Source: Aradus depressus (lineage: Eukaryota; Arthropoda; Insecta; Hemiptera; Aradidae). Taken from it: DNA of 64,000 nt. The translations under genes were made by a program, and so were the position numbers. The stretch lies in NCBI GenBank assembly GCA_963662175.1, contig OY759219.1, positions 25,772,908 to 25,836,907 of the forward strand. The letters are read 5' to 3'. The stretch's first letter is position 1, and each line of letters opens with the position of its first letter. Below the pieces are notes generated by a model. It did no database searches and was not told the origin of the DNA. It worked only from the letters and a program-made list of their open reading frames with translations. Positions 1 through 10,054 of this stretch are shown here, piece by piece.

Positions 1-254
1 TTGACTAATGTATTCATAGTAAGTCAGGTTCAATTTTTAACTCGTTACAATGTCTATTTTAACGTTCAGTAATGTTTATCAACACACTAATTTTGTTTAA
101 TTGTGATTCTAATCTTGATCCCCCCCCATGTTTGTAGGCTCTGATGATGATATAAAATAAATCTAAACGTTGGCCTTTGAATAATGTTTTCTTCCATCTT
201 TGACTAATCGACAACCTAATTCCAAAAAATAAAAACAATAAAATAAAGTTAAGT
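1..254. other. No recognisable feature
   Basis: AT-rich; no ORF or repeat partner noticed. Confidence 0.5.
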
Positions 255-650
255 CTGTTTGTTTATGCGTTTGTGAACACGATAAAATGAATGTATAGAC
301 ACAAAATTTTATTTGTATATCCAAAACCTCTAAGGACAAAAACAATAACAATATTCAAAAAATATCCCAAATGGAGGAAGAGGGAGCCTCAGATGAAAAA
401 TGCCGATGAAGTGAATGTGTCGACATGAAAACTTTTATTTAAATTTAAATTCCACGATACCTGTCAATTTTCAGCAAAATCAATCAAAGAAAGAGAGGAT
501 TCAGGAGAGTGGGGCAATACCCAAAAACCCTAATAACTGCCGATGAAATAAATTTAAGGACACATGGAGCTCCTATATAAGTCAACTAATTGATTAGTTT
601 GTTCTGGGGAAGTACGTTGCCAATGATTCACTGACGACTTTATTTTTCGT
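255..650 (+). repeat. R144 repeat copy
   Basis: Two monomer joints (GAACACGATAA..ATGAATGTAT and ATAACTGCCGATGAA) and the B-end (CTGGGGAAGTACGTTGCC then a GATTCACTGAC hairpin half). Confidence 0.75.
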
Positions 651-1020
651 TTTCTAGTTCTAGTGCATTCATGGAAGCTTTTTTTTATATACTTTATTTT
701 AAATAAAACTGCAATTTAAATTAATGAAAACGCTTCTGAGGGATGACTTTCATTACCATTAGCGTGTTTGATATCTAAATGAGGAAGCAACCGGTGCTTG
801 AAGAGATCGATACTCTTTGAAAGGTCAAAGTACATCCTTTTTAAAGAAAAACTTATCAGAGTTCTGAGCAAATTTAAAGCGTTCTCATTACGGACATTTT
901 GATGCAAAATGACTCAGGTATGCTTGCTTGACCTCGATCTGAGATTTTATATGATTCAGATAAAGAAGACCGAACAGAATTATAATTTGAAATTTTTAAG
1001 GTATTTTATATTAATTTTCC
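651..1020. other. Unassigned
   Basis: A 63-codon minus ORF (716-907; SKSIDLFKHRLLPHLDIKHA) has protein-like composition but I do not recognise it. Confidence 0.35.
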
Positions 1021-1200
1021 TATAATAATATTAATATTTATTTCCGTTAAACCATAACATGGTAATTGGATACGTCATAAGAATTTATACATTAAGATAG
1101 CTTATAAATTAGATACATAAACTCTTAGAAACTTATATACTTTTGAGTACAAAAATAATAATATTAATAAATACAACAGATACATTTTTTAATTTAATTA
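1021..1200 (+). repeat. Repeat C copy
   Basis: ATAATATTAATATTTATTTC, CCATAACATGGTAATTGGAT, TACGTCATAAGAA, AGCTTATAAATTAGATAC. The (AAT)n start suggests the antisense 3' end of a LINE with a short-repeat tail. Confidence 0.7.
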
Positions 1201-1671
1201 AAATTAAGATAATAATTTTCCGAAAGTGTTTTTTACGAATTGTATTCAAAGACGATTTTTATTCTTTATTAATATATATTATAGGTATTTATTTATAAAT
1301 TTTTATCATTAGTTTATGAATTTTTTCTTTTCTTTTATTATTATTATCATCATTCTTTTTCTTCTCACTTTTTCTGTTTAACATCATTTTCTCTTTTATA
1401 GTCAACCATTAATGTTTTATGCTCTGTCGATTTTTATTAATTTTATTCACATTTTTATAACTTCTCTATTGTATACATTCTTTTATTTATATATTGATAC
1501 ATTTATTCCTTTATAATTAAATTGTTCATTAACTGTTTTTTATTTATCTATATTTATTATTGTATAGTTTTTCTCCTCTGTAGCACTTATTTATTTGTAC
1601 GGCATACTGATATTTACTTTATTAATTAATTCCCCTATTCTTAGGAGACGTCCCAGAATAAAATATAGGTT
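1201..1671. other. No recognisable feature
   Basis: Very AT-rich, T-biased stretch. Confidence 0.5.
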
Positions 1672-2009
1672 TAGGTTTTATGACTCATGCCCGGGCTTTA
1701 ACTACGAGGTCATATCGCCTACTAACCGAGCGCTCTCTTGTCACTCTGATGGAAATGAGTCCGACTCTACTATGGGAGTCTTAAATTTTGCCTACACTAA
1801 ATTTTTATTCACATAGGGCAGGGGTCTTTAACGAGTAACTGATATCGTACAGGCTCGGCATCATCGCTTAACGTCCCATCCGAAGGACGGCGTGCTTAAG
1901 TTTATTTTACCTCCCAGATAAAATAAACTAAGAGACTCGGTCAGGTTTCGAACCCACGATCCTGAGCTCAGATGGCAAGCACGCATACCTTTGAGCTACC
2001 GGCGCCCTC
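1672..2009 (-). mobile_element. SINE-A copy, near full length
   Basis: Minus strand from a GGCGCCGGTAGCTCA-type head (at 2009) with tRNA-like A box and B box (GGTTTCGAACCC antisense near 1946) to the tail at about 1672 (TAAACCTA). Body hairpins present, with substitutions. Confidence 0.85.
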
Positions 2010-2063
2010 AATAAAATATATTTTTATTTCATTTCATAGATGTGCCACTTATGATGACACTGA

Positions 2064-2372
2064 GGTATATCCCCTTCACAGTCACCAGATGTTCCTATGA
2101 GTCCATTGTCTGTTGAAATCAGGAGCGCAGACCCACCAACTGGCAGTAAACGACACAGATGATCCTATACTTGTTTCAAGTCTCCACTTCAGCTGGATCA
2201 GCTTTCACTCCCGGCTCAACTATACCATCATCTCAAGAACAAAGTCCTTCCGGAGAATCGTAAAATCGTTGCAAATGGGTTAGGATGGGATGAAAGTTTA
2301 TTTCGGGAGATTAAGAAGCTTAATCGGGATCAGATTAGACGGTTGGGATATTTAGGGGTAGTTTATCGGTGA
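2064..2372 (+). pseudogene. Unrecognised degenerate coding segment
   Basis: Open frame of 103 codons from 2064 to TGA at 2370-2372, broken by TGA at 2160-2162. Before the stop it reads SQSPDVPMSPLSVEIRSADP; after it LPENRKIVANGLGWDESLFR and EIKKLNRDQIRRLGYLG. Amino-acid content and codon use look like real protein, unlike the AT-rich surroundings. A ttttatttcatttcatag string at 2021-2038 could be a splice acceptor. It may be the terminal exon or a processed copy of a host gene, or a transposon domain I do not know. Confidence 0.4.
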
Positions 2373-2674
2373 CGTAGAAAGTAGCATTTACAATTTGTCA
2401 GGAAAACTTGGATGCGGTTTTTATTTGTTTGTTTGGCTCAACCCAATAATTTAAGACCTTATATCCATATTGTATACATTATATGAGGGGTAATGAGGGG
2501 GAAAAAAAAATACATGGGAAAAATAGGAAGCAGGTTAATAATAATGGTTAAAAAAAGGCTCTAGGTTACCTAGTATACTTATTATCTATATTTATTTATT
2601 TATTGCTTACTATTCATATCTATATGAGGTATGTGTATATGAGTATATATGTATATTCTGTTGAATGCATGTTT

Positions 2675-2867
2675 TTGTAAATATACTTATGTATTCCCGT
2701 GTGTCTATATTTTTACTGTTATTGCTGTTTGTTTATTCTTATATTTATTGTTATTGTTACTGTTTGTAACATTGTTGTAAATATACTTATGTATTCCCGT
2801 GTGTCTATATTTTTACTGTTATTGCTGTTTGTTTATTCTTATATTTATTGTTATTGTTACTGTTTGT
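2675..2867 (+). repeat. Tandem duplication, period exactly 100 bp
   Basis: The 93-bp block beginning TTGTAAATATACTTATGTAT occurs at 2675 and 2775 with no difference seen, separated by 7 bp. A recent duplication in AT-rich DNA. Confidence 0.95.
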
Positions 2868-3322
2868 TTTATTTTTATTTATTTTATTTTTTTCTCACTA
2901 TTAGTTTATTTATTTCCACTGACTAGTATGAATGAATCCATGTGAAAAAAATAATAATAAAGAAATATTGAATTGGAGCATGACCTTGAAATTGTACAGA
3001 TACAGATTCGCCACACATTTTTTTTTTTCTTCTAATCATCAAGCTTGATCCGCCAAATATATTGGACGCTGATTACCTTTGCTGTTTTGCGTCTTTAAAC
3101 TCCAAATCCTATCCTATCCTATTATAGTCTGGTATATGATATATTTAATTTATATTTGGTCAATTAATATCTAAAGCACCATCCGCAAAAAGTAAAGCGT
3201 CTGTAAATGCGATTATGAGCTTTCAACTCATTGGATAACAGAGTATTGTACCACAGTAATAATTAATGGCTGAAATAAAATGTAGAAAAAACCAATCAAT
3301 CACCGTTTTATTAAACATCTTA
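2868..3322. other. No recognisable feature
   Basis: AT-rich; one short CCTAT repeat near 3109-3121. Confidence 0.5.
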
Positions 3323-3984
3323 GGCCAACCTCACATTAGGCAATTCCGAAGCGACGCGACTGATACTCAAGTATCTCGAGGGTATCTTAGAAGTCACTTC
3401 CTATGTTGAGTGGTGGGGAGACACAAACGACGCCACTCCCAGGAGACGCGTATCCTACCAGTCTCAAGCGACCTGCTAGGAAGGTCGCCCGTCCCTTGAG
3501 TCTCCTGCGTCGCCTCGCAATGGCTAGTGAACACACTCTTCTGCACTCACACATTCCCGCATTTGTGTGTTCCTCTGTCTTATGGATGGAGAAACAATGC
3601 CAATCAAGTGTAGGAATGATTCTTTCGTCATTGGGTAGAATGCTACGAACTTGGAATCTGACTTTTCCAGCTCTTTAGCACCAACAAACAGTTAACATTC
3701 CTTTCGATGTAAGGATGGCGGCATAATCTTCGGATTTTCCTTTTTCTATAATAATAATAAGACACAACGACATCTTCATCACTTGAAAAATCTTCACTTG
3801 ACATGGTGAACAACTCAGCTTCTCGCCACGGCTAGATGGAGACTGAAGAGATCCTAGTCGCTGCACTGTATCCTCAGTGTGAGCAGAAAAGTTGCCTACG
3901 GGTATCATACCCACAGGCAACTCAAATGGCTGATACTTGAGTATCAGTCGCGTCGCCTCGGAATTGCCTAATGTGAGGTTGGCC
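3323..3984 (-). mobile_element. PIF/Harbinger-like deletion derivative
   Basis: 662 bp with about 53-bp terminal inverted repeats starting GGCCAACCTCACATTAGG (one mismatch seen) and a TTA target duplication (3320-3322, 3985-3987), the PIF/Harbinger signature. On the minus strand 3400-3680 keeps a degraded transposase N-terminus: a segment reading FVAFYPMTKESFLHLIG runs into SPSIRQRNTQMRE, like the start of Harbinger transposases. The DDE core is absent, so it could move only with an outside transposase. The TIR holds an inner palindrome GATACTCAAGTATC. Confidence 0.8.
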
Positions 3985-4107
3985 TTAAAGCAAGGTTTAC
4001 AATCTCTGAAATAAAATTTTTTGCAAATAAACTGACTCCAGAATGAATGAAGAAATTATCAGGACATCCCCAAATGATGTCAGGTTTGAATTCTTGGATA
4101 GAAAAAG

Positions 4108-5028
4108 CTCGTTGGTGAATCAACGGGTATGTACTTCCTCAGCTCAAGTTTTTCAATTATGTTTAAGCTCTCCCTCCAAAGCCAATCCATCGTTTGGACT
4201 TAAACTCAATATTTGACTTACATAGTGGTTTCTGAATCCTCATACTAAACTTTGTGTAGATATATTCATTATATCGGCAGATATTAGGACCTTTGAGTCG
4301 ACCCTATTCCTGGTCCTCCCTTCCCTTCGACCGATTTCGCGAAAAATAATAGGTGTTCTTCTCATAAGGTTTTGAATTTAAATATATAATATCATAGAGG
4401 GCGCCGATAGCTCAGTGGTATGCGTGCTTGACTTCTGAGCTCAAGAACGTGGGTTCGTAACCCGACCGAGACCCTTAGTTTATTTTATCTGGGAGGTAAA
4501 ATAAACTTAAGCACGCCGTCCTTCGGATGGGACGTTAAGCGATGGTCCCGAGCCTGTACGATGTCAGGTACTCGTTAAACACCCCTACCCTAGGTGAATA
4601 AAAAATTTAGGGTAGGCTAAATTTAGGACTCCCAGAGTAGAGTCTGGCTCATGTCCACCAGTGACGAAAGAGCGCTCTGGTAGTAGGCGATATGACCTCG
4701 TAGTTAAAGCCCGGGCATGAGTCATAAACCCTAACCCTAACCCTATAATATCATATTCATTCATTAAATCGGCAGTTATTCATATTTTTGAGCTTAACAT
4801 AGCCCCCCTGATCTCCCCTCCTTCAGCTGATTCCGCTGAAAAATTATAGGTGTCGTCCTTATAGGACTTTAAATTAATGTATAAAATTTCATGTTCATTC
4901 TATCAGGAGTTATCGTGTGGAGACGCGCACACGCAGACCGACAGTCATGAAATTCCGTTGAAAACTCCGCATCAAATTTCTGACCGTTTACAAAACTTTC
5001 TCCATACTTCGTATAGCTGGGAAAGTAA
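4108..5028 (-). repeat. R144 repeat copy interrupted by SINE-A
   Basis: B-end at the left (TCGTTGGTGAATCAACGG, then TACTTCCTCAGC), monomers, and A-end at the right (GAAATTCCGTTGAAAACTC, then the hairpin TACTTC...GAAAGTA at 5005-5027). Without the SINE the unit is about 560 bp. Confidence 0.85.
4397..4743 (+). mobile_element. SINE-A, full length with target duplication
   Basis: 347 bp. Head GAGGGCGCCGATAGCTCAGT with A box TAGCTCAGTGGTA and B box GGTTCGTAACCC, body with three stem-forming segments, tail AACCCTAACCCTAACCC. Flanked by a 12-bp duplication TATAATATCATA (4385-4396, 4744-4755). It is inserted inside an R144 repeat. The tRNA-like head would act as an internal pol III promoter; it is not a tRNA gene. 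Confidence 0.95.
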
Positions 5029-5104
5029 ATCTATATTTTCAAACATTTTTCTACAATATTTTTTCATCCTAATTCGAAATTTTCAATCCATCTTTCAAAA
5101 AAAC

Positions 5105-5285
5105 ACAAGGTATTATTCCGAAAAATAAAACGAATGCCATTTTTTTTAACCTCTATCGATGAATCTATCCGCTGTCCAATTAGAAAGTTGTAGAGACTCC
5201 AGAACAGATGATGGTTATCTGAGGGCTCTGGGCTTTATTGGAAAAATGCGGTGGCTGACTTATAATTTCCCAACTGAAGTGGTGT
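5105..5285 (-). repeat. Repeat D copy
   Basis: About 180 bp matching 42270-42455 in inverse orientation (CTAATTGG, GGAT.GATTCATCG, GTTTTATTTTTCGGA). Unrecognised. Confidence 0.65.
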
Positions 5286-5450
5286 AGTCAATTGTTAGAA
5301 ATGCAAATTTGTTGAACTTTCATCAAGAGCACGATTTAAAAATTTTAAATTGTCAAGGGATTTATCACTGTCCTGTTGAAAAAAAAAAATGTTATCATGT
5401 CTAATTAAGTGGTAATTTGTTATATTCGAAAGTAATAATATAAAATTAAC

Positions 5451-5516
5451 GTTCAGCGATGGTCCCGAGCCTGTACCATCTCAGGTAATCGTTAAAGACC
5501 CCTACCGTACTTGAAT
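5451..5516 (+). mobile_element. SINE-A fragment
   Basis: Middle part only (GCGATGGTCCCGAGCCTGTA, then CGTTAAAGACCCCTACC). Confidence 0.8.
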
Positions 5517-5759
5517 AAGTATGTGAAAGACTAATATTTTTTTATTACTCACAATAAACTTGTAATTTTCAATATTGATGCTGTTTTTCTCTTCAAACAT
5601 TATTAAAATAACCTTTCAATACTAATAAACAACGTTTTCTTGGTTGCTAAAGCGATTTAAATGTTTAAGGAGCCTTATTGTATAATTGTACCTCTGTAAA
5701 TGCGACTGTTCTTCTTCTTCAATAAAAAAGTACTGAAATTTTAAATTATTTTGTTTTTC

Positions 5760-5812
5760 TTCACTTATTTGACCCCATGTACTGTGCATATTGACCAAAG
5801 TATTTCTTAGAA
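5760..5812 (-). mobile_element. SINE-B tail fragment
   Basis: CATGTACTGTGCATATTGACC matches the SINE-B 3' part on the minus strand. Confidence 0.45.
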
Positions 5813-5929
5813 CTGACAGTAGCACAACCTAATGTTTTCATGAAAATTGAAGTCAAACGAATATTTTCGACTTTGTTGTATTTTCAATTTCCATTAGTGT
5901 ATAAGATTTAAAATCATTTTGATAATTGT

Positions 5930-6195
5930 GTGTTCGAAACCCGGCCGAGGCCCTTAGGTTTTTTATCTGGAAGGTGTCCTTCGGATGGGATGTTATGCGA
6001 TGGTCCCTAATCTGTCAGATACTCGTTAAAGACCCCTGCCTACTCTAGGTGGATGAAAACTAGAGTAGGCAAAATTTAGGACTCCCATAGTAGAGTCGGG
6101 CTCATGCCCACCAGAGTGACGAAAGAGCGCTCTGGTAGTAGGCAATATGATCTCGTAGTTAAAGCCCGGGCATGAGTCACAATAACTAAACTAAC
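5930..6195 (+). mobile_element. SINE-A, head-truncated
   Basis: Starts within the B box (GTGTTCGAAACCCGGCC) and runs to the tail ACTAAACTAACT. The second hairpin is an 11-bp perfect stem (6038-6048 with 6060-6070) in which both sides differ from the usual sequence. SINE-B follows without a gap. Confidence 0.9.
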
Positions 6196-6408
6196 TGGGG
6201 CCATGGTGGCCGTGCGGGCTAGAGCGTAGGGCTTTGGTCGCATGGTCTCACCATGGTTTGCGGGTTCGAATGCCGTCCGGGAGTGAGTTTTATCTTGTAG
6301 ATAAAACTCCCTCCCGGGGCCATGGATAATAATTAGGTAACACAAGTGACATGGCTAATATGCATCGTACTCAAGGTCAAAACAGAAAAAAAAAAAAAAA
6401 AAAAAAAG
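6196..6408 (+). mobile_element. SINE-B, full length
   Basis: tRNA-like head GGGGCCATGGTGGCCGTGCG with an A-box-like TGGCCGTGCGGGC, a long variable-arm-like part and B box GGTTCGAATGCC (type II, Ser/Leu-like layout). The body has TTTTATCTTGTAGATAAAA and CCCGGGGCCATGG; it ends in an A-run at 6387-6408. A poly(A) tail suggests L1/Jockey-type machinery, unlike SINE-A. Confidence 0.85.
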
Positions 6409-6704
6409 GGGATGAAAAAACAGACAATTTATTTGGTCTGGCAACCTCTAAAATATTAAAATTTATCTTTCTAAACTTACATATATCAATAATCAAAATT
6501 AGTCCAACGGATTTTGTATAGCAACAACCTCCCGGCTCCCGATCTAGAGGAGGTTGTTAGTGCCGTAAGAGACAACGGATATAATATGCCCTGGCACGTC
6601 CTTCCTTTAATCACATGCTATGCCTTGCTCATACATTTCAATTAGTTATTAAGGATGGGTTACTAAACAACAATCTTATTAAGGAATTCCTTTTAACTTT
6701 TCAA
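6409..6704. other. Unassigned
   Basis: Contains GATCTAGAGGAGGTTGTTAG near 6541 with a short G+C-richer stretch; no readable domain. Confidence 0.4.
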
Positions 6705-7165
6705 AAAAAGTCGGTGAATCACTGACAATGTACATCGCCAGCAACAATTGAGGAGTTTGGAGCCAGAGCGGACCAACTGGTTTAAACTGAACAGGAAGAA
6801 AATGGCAATTGAAAATTGAGTACATTTTGTTTATCTCCATAAATGGGCCCCAAATATTTATTTATATTTGAAATTTTAGAATAGTATTGGATGAGTGATC
6901 CCTTTTTGTGTTCTATAAAGTTTTTGAAGGCGGTATGATCCATTGTGACTTTGAAAATATATGCATAAAATGTTTGTGGACTAAACTAAAGTGCTGCTAT
7001 CTATCACTGAAGTGAAGAAACTAAGTGATCCACACTGGTTTTGAAAAAAGACAACCTATGCCAACATCAGGATGGTAATAACTCATTTTCCGAAAAATTG
7101 TGGGTTGGTCCGCTCTGGCTCCAAACTCCTCAATTAATCAATTATGTTTTCGCTCAAAATACAAT
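6705..7165 (-). repeat. R144 B-end interrupted by MITE-1
   Basis: GTCGGTGAATCACTGACAAT, TACATCGCCAGC before and ATCAATTATGTTTTCGCTC after the MITE. Confidence 0.75.
6750..7131. mobile_element. MITE-1, copy 1
   Basis: 382 bp with perfect 28-bp terminal inverted repeats, starting GAGGAGTTTGGAGCCAGAGC and ending in its complement. No coding capacity. Flanked by AATT on both sides (or AT if the end is one base further out; palindromic flanks make this ambiguous). It sits inside the end of an R144 repeat whose sequence resumes on the far side, so the insertion site is clear. The superfamily is not certain. Confidence 0.9.
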
Positions 7166-7250
7166 AAATGTACAGACGATACAAATTGTTATAATTAATA
7201 GGTTATACTGTAATAATATAATTATTACCTGTAATACTGAATTCAATACA

Positions 7251-7850
7251 CGAATGCAGTACCTCAAACATATTCGTCATCTTCTCCCCACTAATCAGCT
7301 GTTCGTAATCTCCCTTGTTTTCCTCTATTTTGATTATGTCAGTATCTCATATGGAAGACTGTCTGGTGAGCACGACATGAATTTCTCTCTAAGATTCATC
7401 GTCGGGCTCCCCAGACACTTCTCTGTTACTAGTTCTTATACAGACCTAAAATGGCTCTTCCCATCCTCTCGTCGACAACATTTCCTAGGCTCCTTCCTCT
7501 ATCAAACCATATCTTCCTAAAAGCCCTCCTATATCTTCCAAATGCTCCAATTTAAATCCCACATATCCACCAGAAAGTCACTAGATCCCGTCCCTCTGAT
7601 CTTTACCTCCCTTCCCACAGGACAACAACCTACCTCAACTCCTTCCTTATCCAGGCTAACTCCCTATGGAACTCTCTCCCTCTCCAGATTCGCCATGCTC
7701 CTACTCTTCATTCATTTAAATCCCTACATATTCATATATTTTGTATAACCTGTATACATATATTCTTATAGTCAGCACTTCTACTTATTGTTTTTGTACA
7801 GATTGTAGAATAAATAGAAAAATAAAAAATAATATATAAAAAAAAATAAT
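7251..7850 (+). pseudogene. LINE ORF2 C-terminus, degenerate
   Basis: Translations in at least two frames give the region after the RT of CR1/L2/Jockey-like LINEs: RLSGEHDMNFSLRFIVGLPR, then YTDLKWLFPSSRRQ, then in another frame NSFLIQANSLWNSLPLQIRH followed by APTLHSFK. Frameshifts and stops break it. The end reaches an A-rich tract near 7815-7850. Clade not settled. Confidence 0.75.
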
Positions 7851-8151
7851 AATCCTCTAGTCCGTGCTCTCCCTTCGTCCATCATTCCCGAACGACGCCT
7901 TAAGGGCCAATGGTCAGATCAGACAGTGACAGTGATTAGCCATGAGTGCGACTCAGTAACTAGGGAGTGTCACCACTGGGTGATTTCTCCTCTTTTGACA
8001 TTGCCATTTTTTTTCTCCATTAGCACGTTTGCTTGTTGCATACCTTCTTTATACAATTGTAAATATCTGTAAAGTTAAAAAAAAAAGTTTTCGCTCTCCC
8101 AACAAAACCAATACCCAGTTTTGGCTGTAAATCAATAGTAGACTGTTTTTT
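7851..8151. other. Possible LINE 3' end and R144 scrap
   Basis: 7851-8088 holds no readable domain but ends in an A-run (8077-8088), so it may be a LINE or SINE 3' end. 8089-8120 (TTTTCGCTCTCCCAACAAAA) is the inner border of an R144 B-end on the minus strand. Confidence 0.35.
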
Positions 8152-8565
8152 TTTTTTTGTTTTTTTTTTCTACAATCTGTACAAAATATACAGGTTAGAA
8201 GTGAACATAACATGAAATAGAATGCACAATTGATATGAGAAGCCAGCCAGTGTTGACACTCTCTTAGATAGTCTCATTATTTACGGAAAAACGCGAGGCC
8301 AGCGTCTTCTTAAACGACATGGATGGTTGTTGGGAAGGGACTGAGAAAATTGCAATGAGTTTTCAACTTAGAATGGATTTCCTTGAAACGGATTTGGATT
8401 TCGTCTAAGGAATGTTCGAGGTCTGATCCCCATAATCCTAGTCCGTATGTTTATATTGGTCGAATGATTGTTTTGTAATTGTAAGTTTGTTCTATGTGAA
8501 CAGTTTAGTTCTTCTGTTAAGGAGTCTGTTCAGTTTTGAACGCTTCAGTCGAGTACCGCGGAGGT
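8152..8565 (-). pseudogene. Jockey-like LINE 3' end
   Basis: Minus strand. Near 8440-8560 the frames give LNRLLNRRTKLFT and, after a frameshift, an RPI-WTYGLGLWGS-like segment, the conserved region after the RT of Jockey-type LINEs. Downstream is a 3' UTR ending in a T-rich run (8152-8170), the antisense of a poly(A) tail. Stops and frameshifts make it inactive. Confidence 0.65.
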
Positions 8566-8976
8566 TGATGAGCGAAAAGATTAGAGAAACTAACTCAAGT
8601 CAAAGGACCATCCCTTCTCATGGCTACAGGAATAAATTAAACCAAGAATGAAACAGAATTGACCGAATCTTTCTACTATTTAGACGACATTCAATCTAAG
8701 GACGCCTGTTTACCCTAAAGACGCCTGTTTACCCTCCTAAGTAAACTGAGGCCGTTTGCCCCTCGTGGATCGTGGCCTCTACTTCAACCAGTGATTGGAT
8801 CTACTTTTTTATTTTTTATCGAGAATAAAAAAATTTCCAAACATTTTTTGTTTTCTGTAGAAGTCACCGGTAAATGTCTAACAGGACTTTCTTATACAAA
8901 CCACATTTGTACAGATCCCTCTCCCTTCACCTCCCTCCTCTCAAATTTATTTCATAGTGGTCTTACTGGGTATAAT
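8566..8976. other. Unassigned
   Basis: Holds an 18-bp tandem duplication (GACGCCTGTTTACCCT at about 8701 and 8720). Nothing else seen. Confidence 0.45.
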
Positions 8977-9090
8977 AATAATAATAATAATAATAATTTG
9001 TATTTCCACTCAACCATAACATGGCAATAGGATAGGTACGTCATAAGAATATTTACATTATAATTTAGATACTTAAACATATATTAACTA
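8977..9090 (+). repeat. Repeat C copy
   Basis: About eight AAT units followed by CCATAACATGGCAATAGGAT and TACGTCATAAGAATA. Confidence 0.75.
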
Positions 9091-9120
9091 ATAGAAATAA
9101 AACGTTTTCCCACTGTTTTT

Positions 9121-9413
9121 TTTACATCAGAACCGGTTTTCAACGCAACAGCGTCATCATCAGTAGTACATCTATGATAGAATAATAAAATAAACAAATA
9201 ATGAAAAGTATAAATCTTAAAGCATCAGGGTACAGAGTAACAAAATAAAAATTATAAACTTATTTACTCCACCCATACAACACAGCGGAGAGTTAAAGGA
9301 CAACTGGCATAGCTCAAAAGGGTGGGGATAACTAGGTTCACTCACCCTTTCTATATACAAAAACATTCATTCTAATATACACAATAACTATAATAAATCT
9401 CTACATAATAGTT
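9121..9413 (+). repeat. Repeat E copy
   Basis: About 290 bp shared with 31005-31270: ACCGGTTTTCAACGCAAC, GCGTCATCATCAGT, AAATCTTAAAGCATCAGG, ATAAATCTCTACATAATAGT. The GACGC...TTGAAAACCGGT motif (antisense) is a common retroelement 3'-end motif in insects. Confidence 0.75.
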
Positions 9414-9433
9414 TAATTAATTAATTAATACAT

Positions 9434-9508
9434 TCGGGCTCATGCCCACCAGTGTCGAAAGAGCGCTCTGGTAGTAGGCGATATGACCTCGTAGTTAAAG
9501 CCCGGGCA
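9434..9508 (+). mobile_element. SINE-A 3' fragment
   Basis: Last 75 bases: CTCATGCCCACCAG, GAGCGCTCTGG, AAAGCCCGGGC. Confidence 0.8.
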
Positions 9509-10054
9509 AATTCAACTTGATATATATGGAATATATTAATTACTTATGACATCAATTATTTTCCGGATATAATAAAAATGTTCACGAGAGTTGTGTTGAA
9601 TTACTTATCTTACACATAGATAGACAAAAATTACTTTTTAGGTACACAGAGTCAGTCAGGATTAACGTCATAGTAGAAAATGTCACATTTCAAGCAACAA
9701 ATTTCTAATTTTGTTAAATCGTGGATCTATTCGTTGGAATTACAAACCCTTTGACACCTTTGCTCCCATGCTAAGGAAAGTTGGTGTAAACTTGGTGAGA
9801 TAGAATTCCTGAATTAATTTGATAGAAGCCAAACTAACTTTACCCTCTAAATTATTAACCTGAGGTTTATTGGGTCGGATGTATTGTTCCAACTCATTTC
9901 AGTCAAAGAACTGTTTTGGTTTCATTGTCAGTGTCACAGGATTTCAAATAATTACTAATATTTAGTACAATGATCCAGCACTCAGCGACGGATTTAGACA
10001 AAATTTGAAGGGCGACTAAAAATTAAAATCAATACTCTTTTCTCCGGTGACTGC
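9509..10054. other. No recognisable feature
   Basis: No ORF or repeat partner noticed. Confidence 0.45.

Noticed and set aside
716..907. 63-codon minus-strand ORF
   Set aside because: Composition looks protein-like, but there is no recognisable motif and no neighbouring coding sequence; not called.
4397..4470. tRNA gene (TAGCTCAGTGGTA and GGTTCG boxes)
   Set aside because: It is the head of SINE-A: the same sequence recurs many times, followed by the same body, with target duplications around the whole unit.
4729..4743. Interstitial telomere sequence
   Set aside because: Only three units, and it lies exactly between SINE-A body and target duplication, so it is the SINE tail.
6196..6280. 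Second tRNA-like gene, type II
   Set aside because: Head of SINE-B with poly(A) tail and further copies.
7041..7520. 159-codon ORF as one gene
   Set aside because: Its first part is MITE-1 and R144 sequence, and only the last third is LINE protein; the joined frame is fortuitous.
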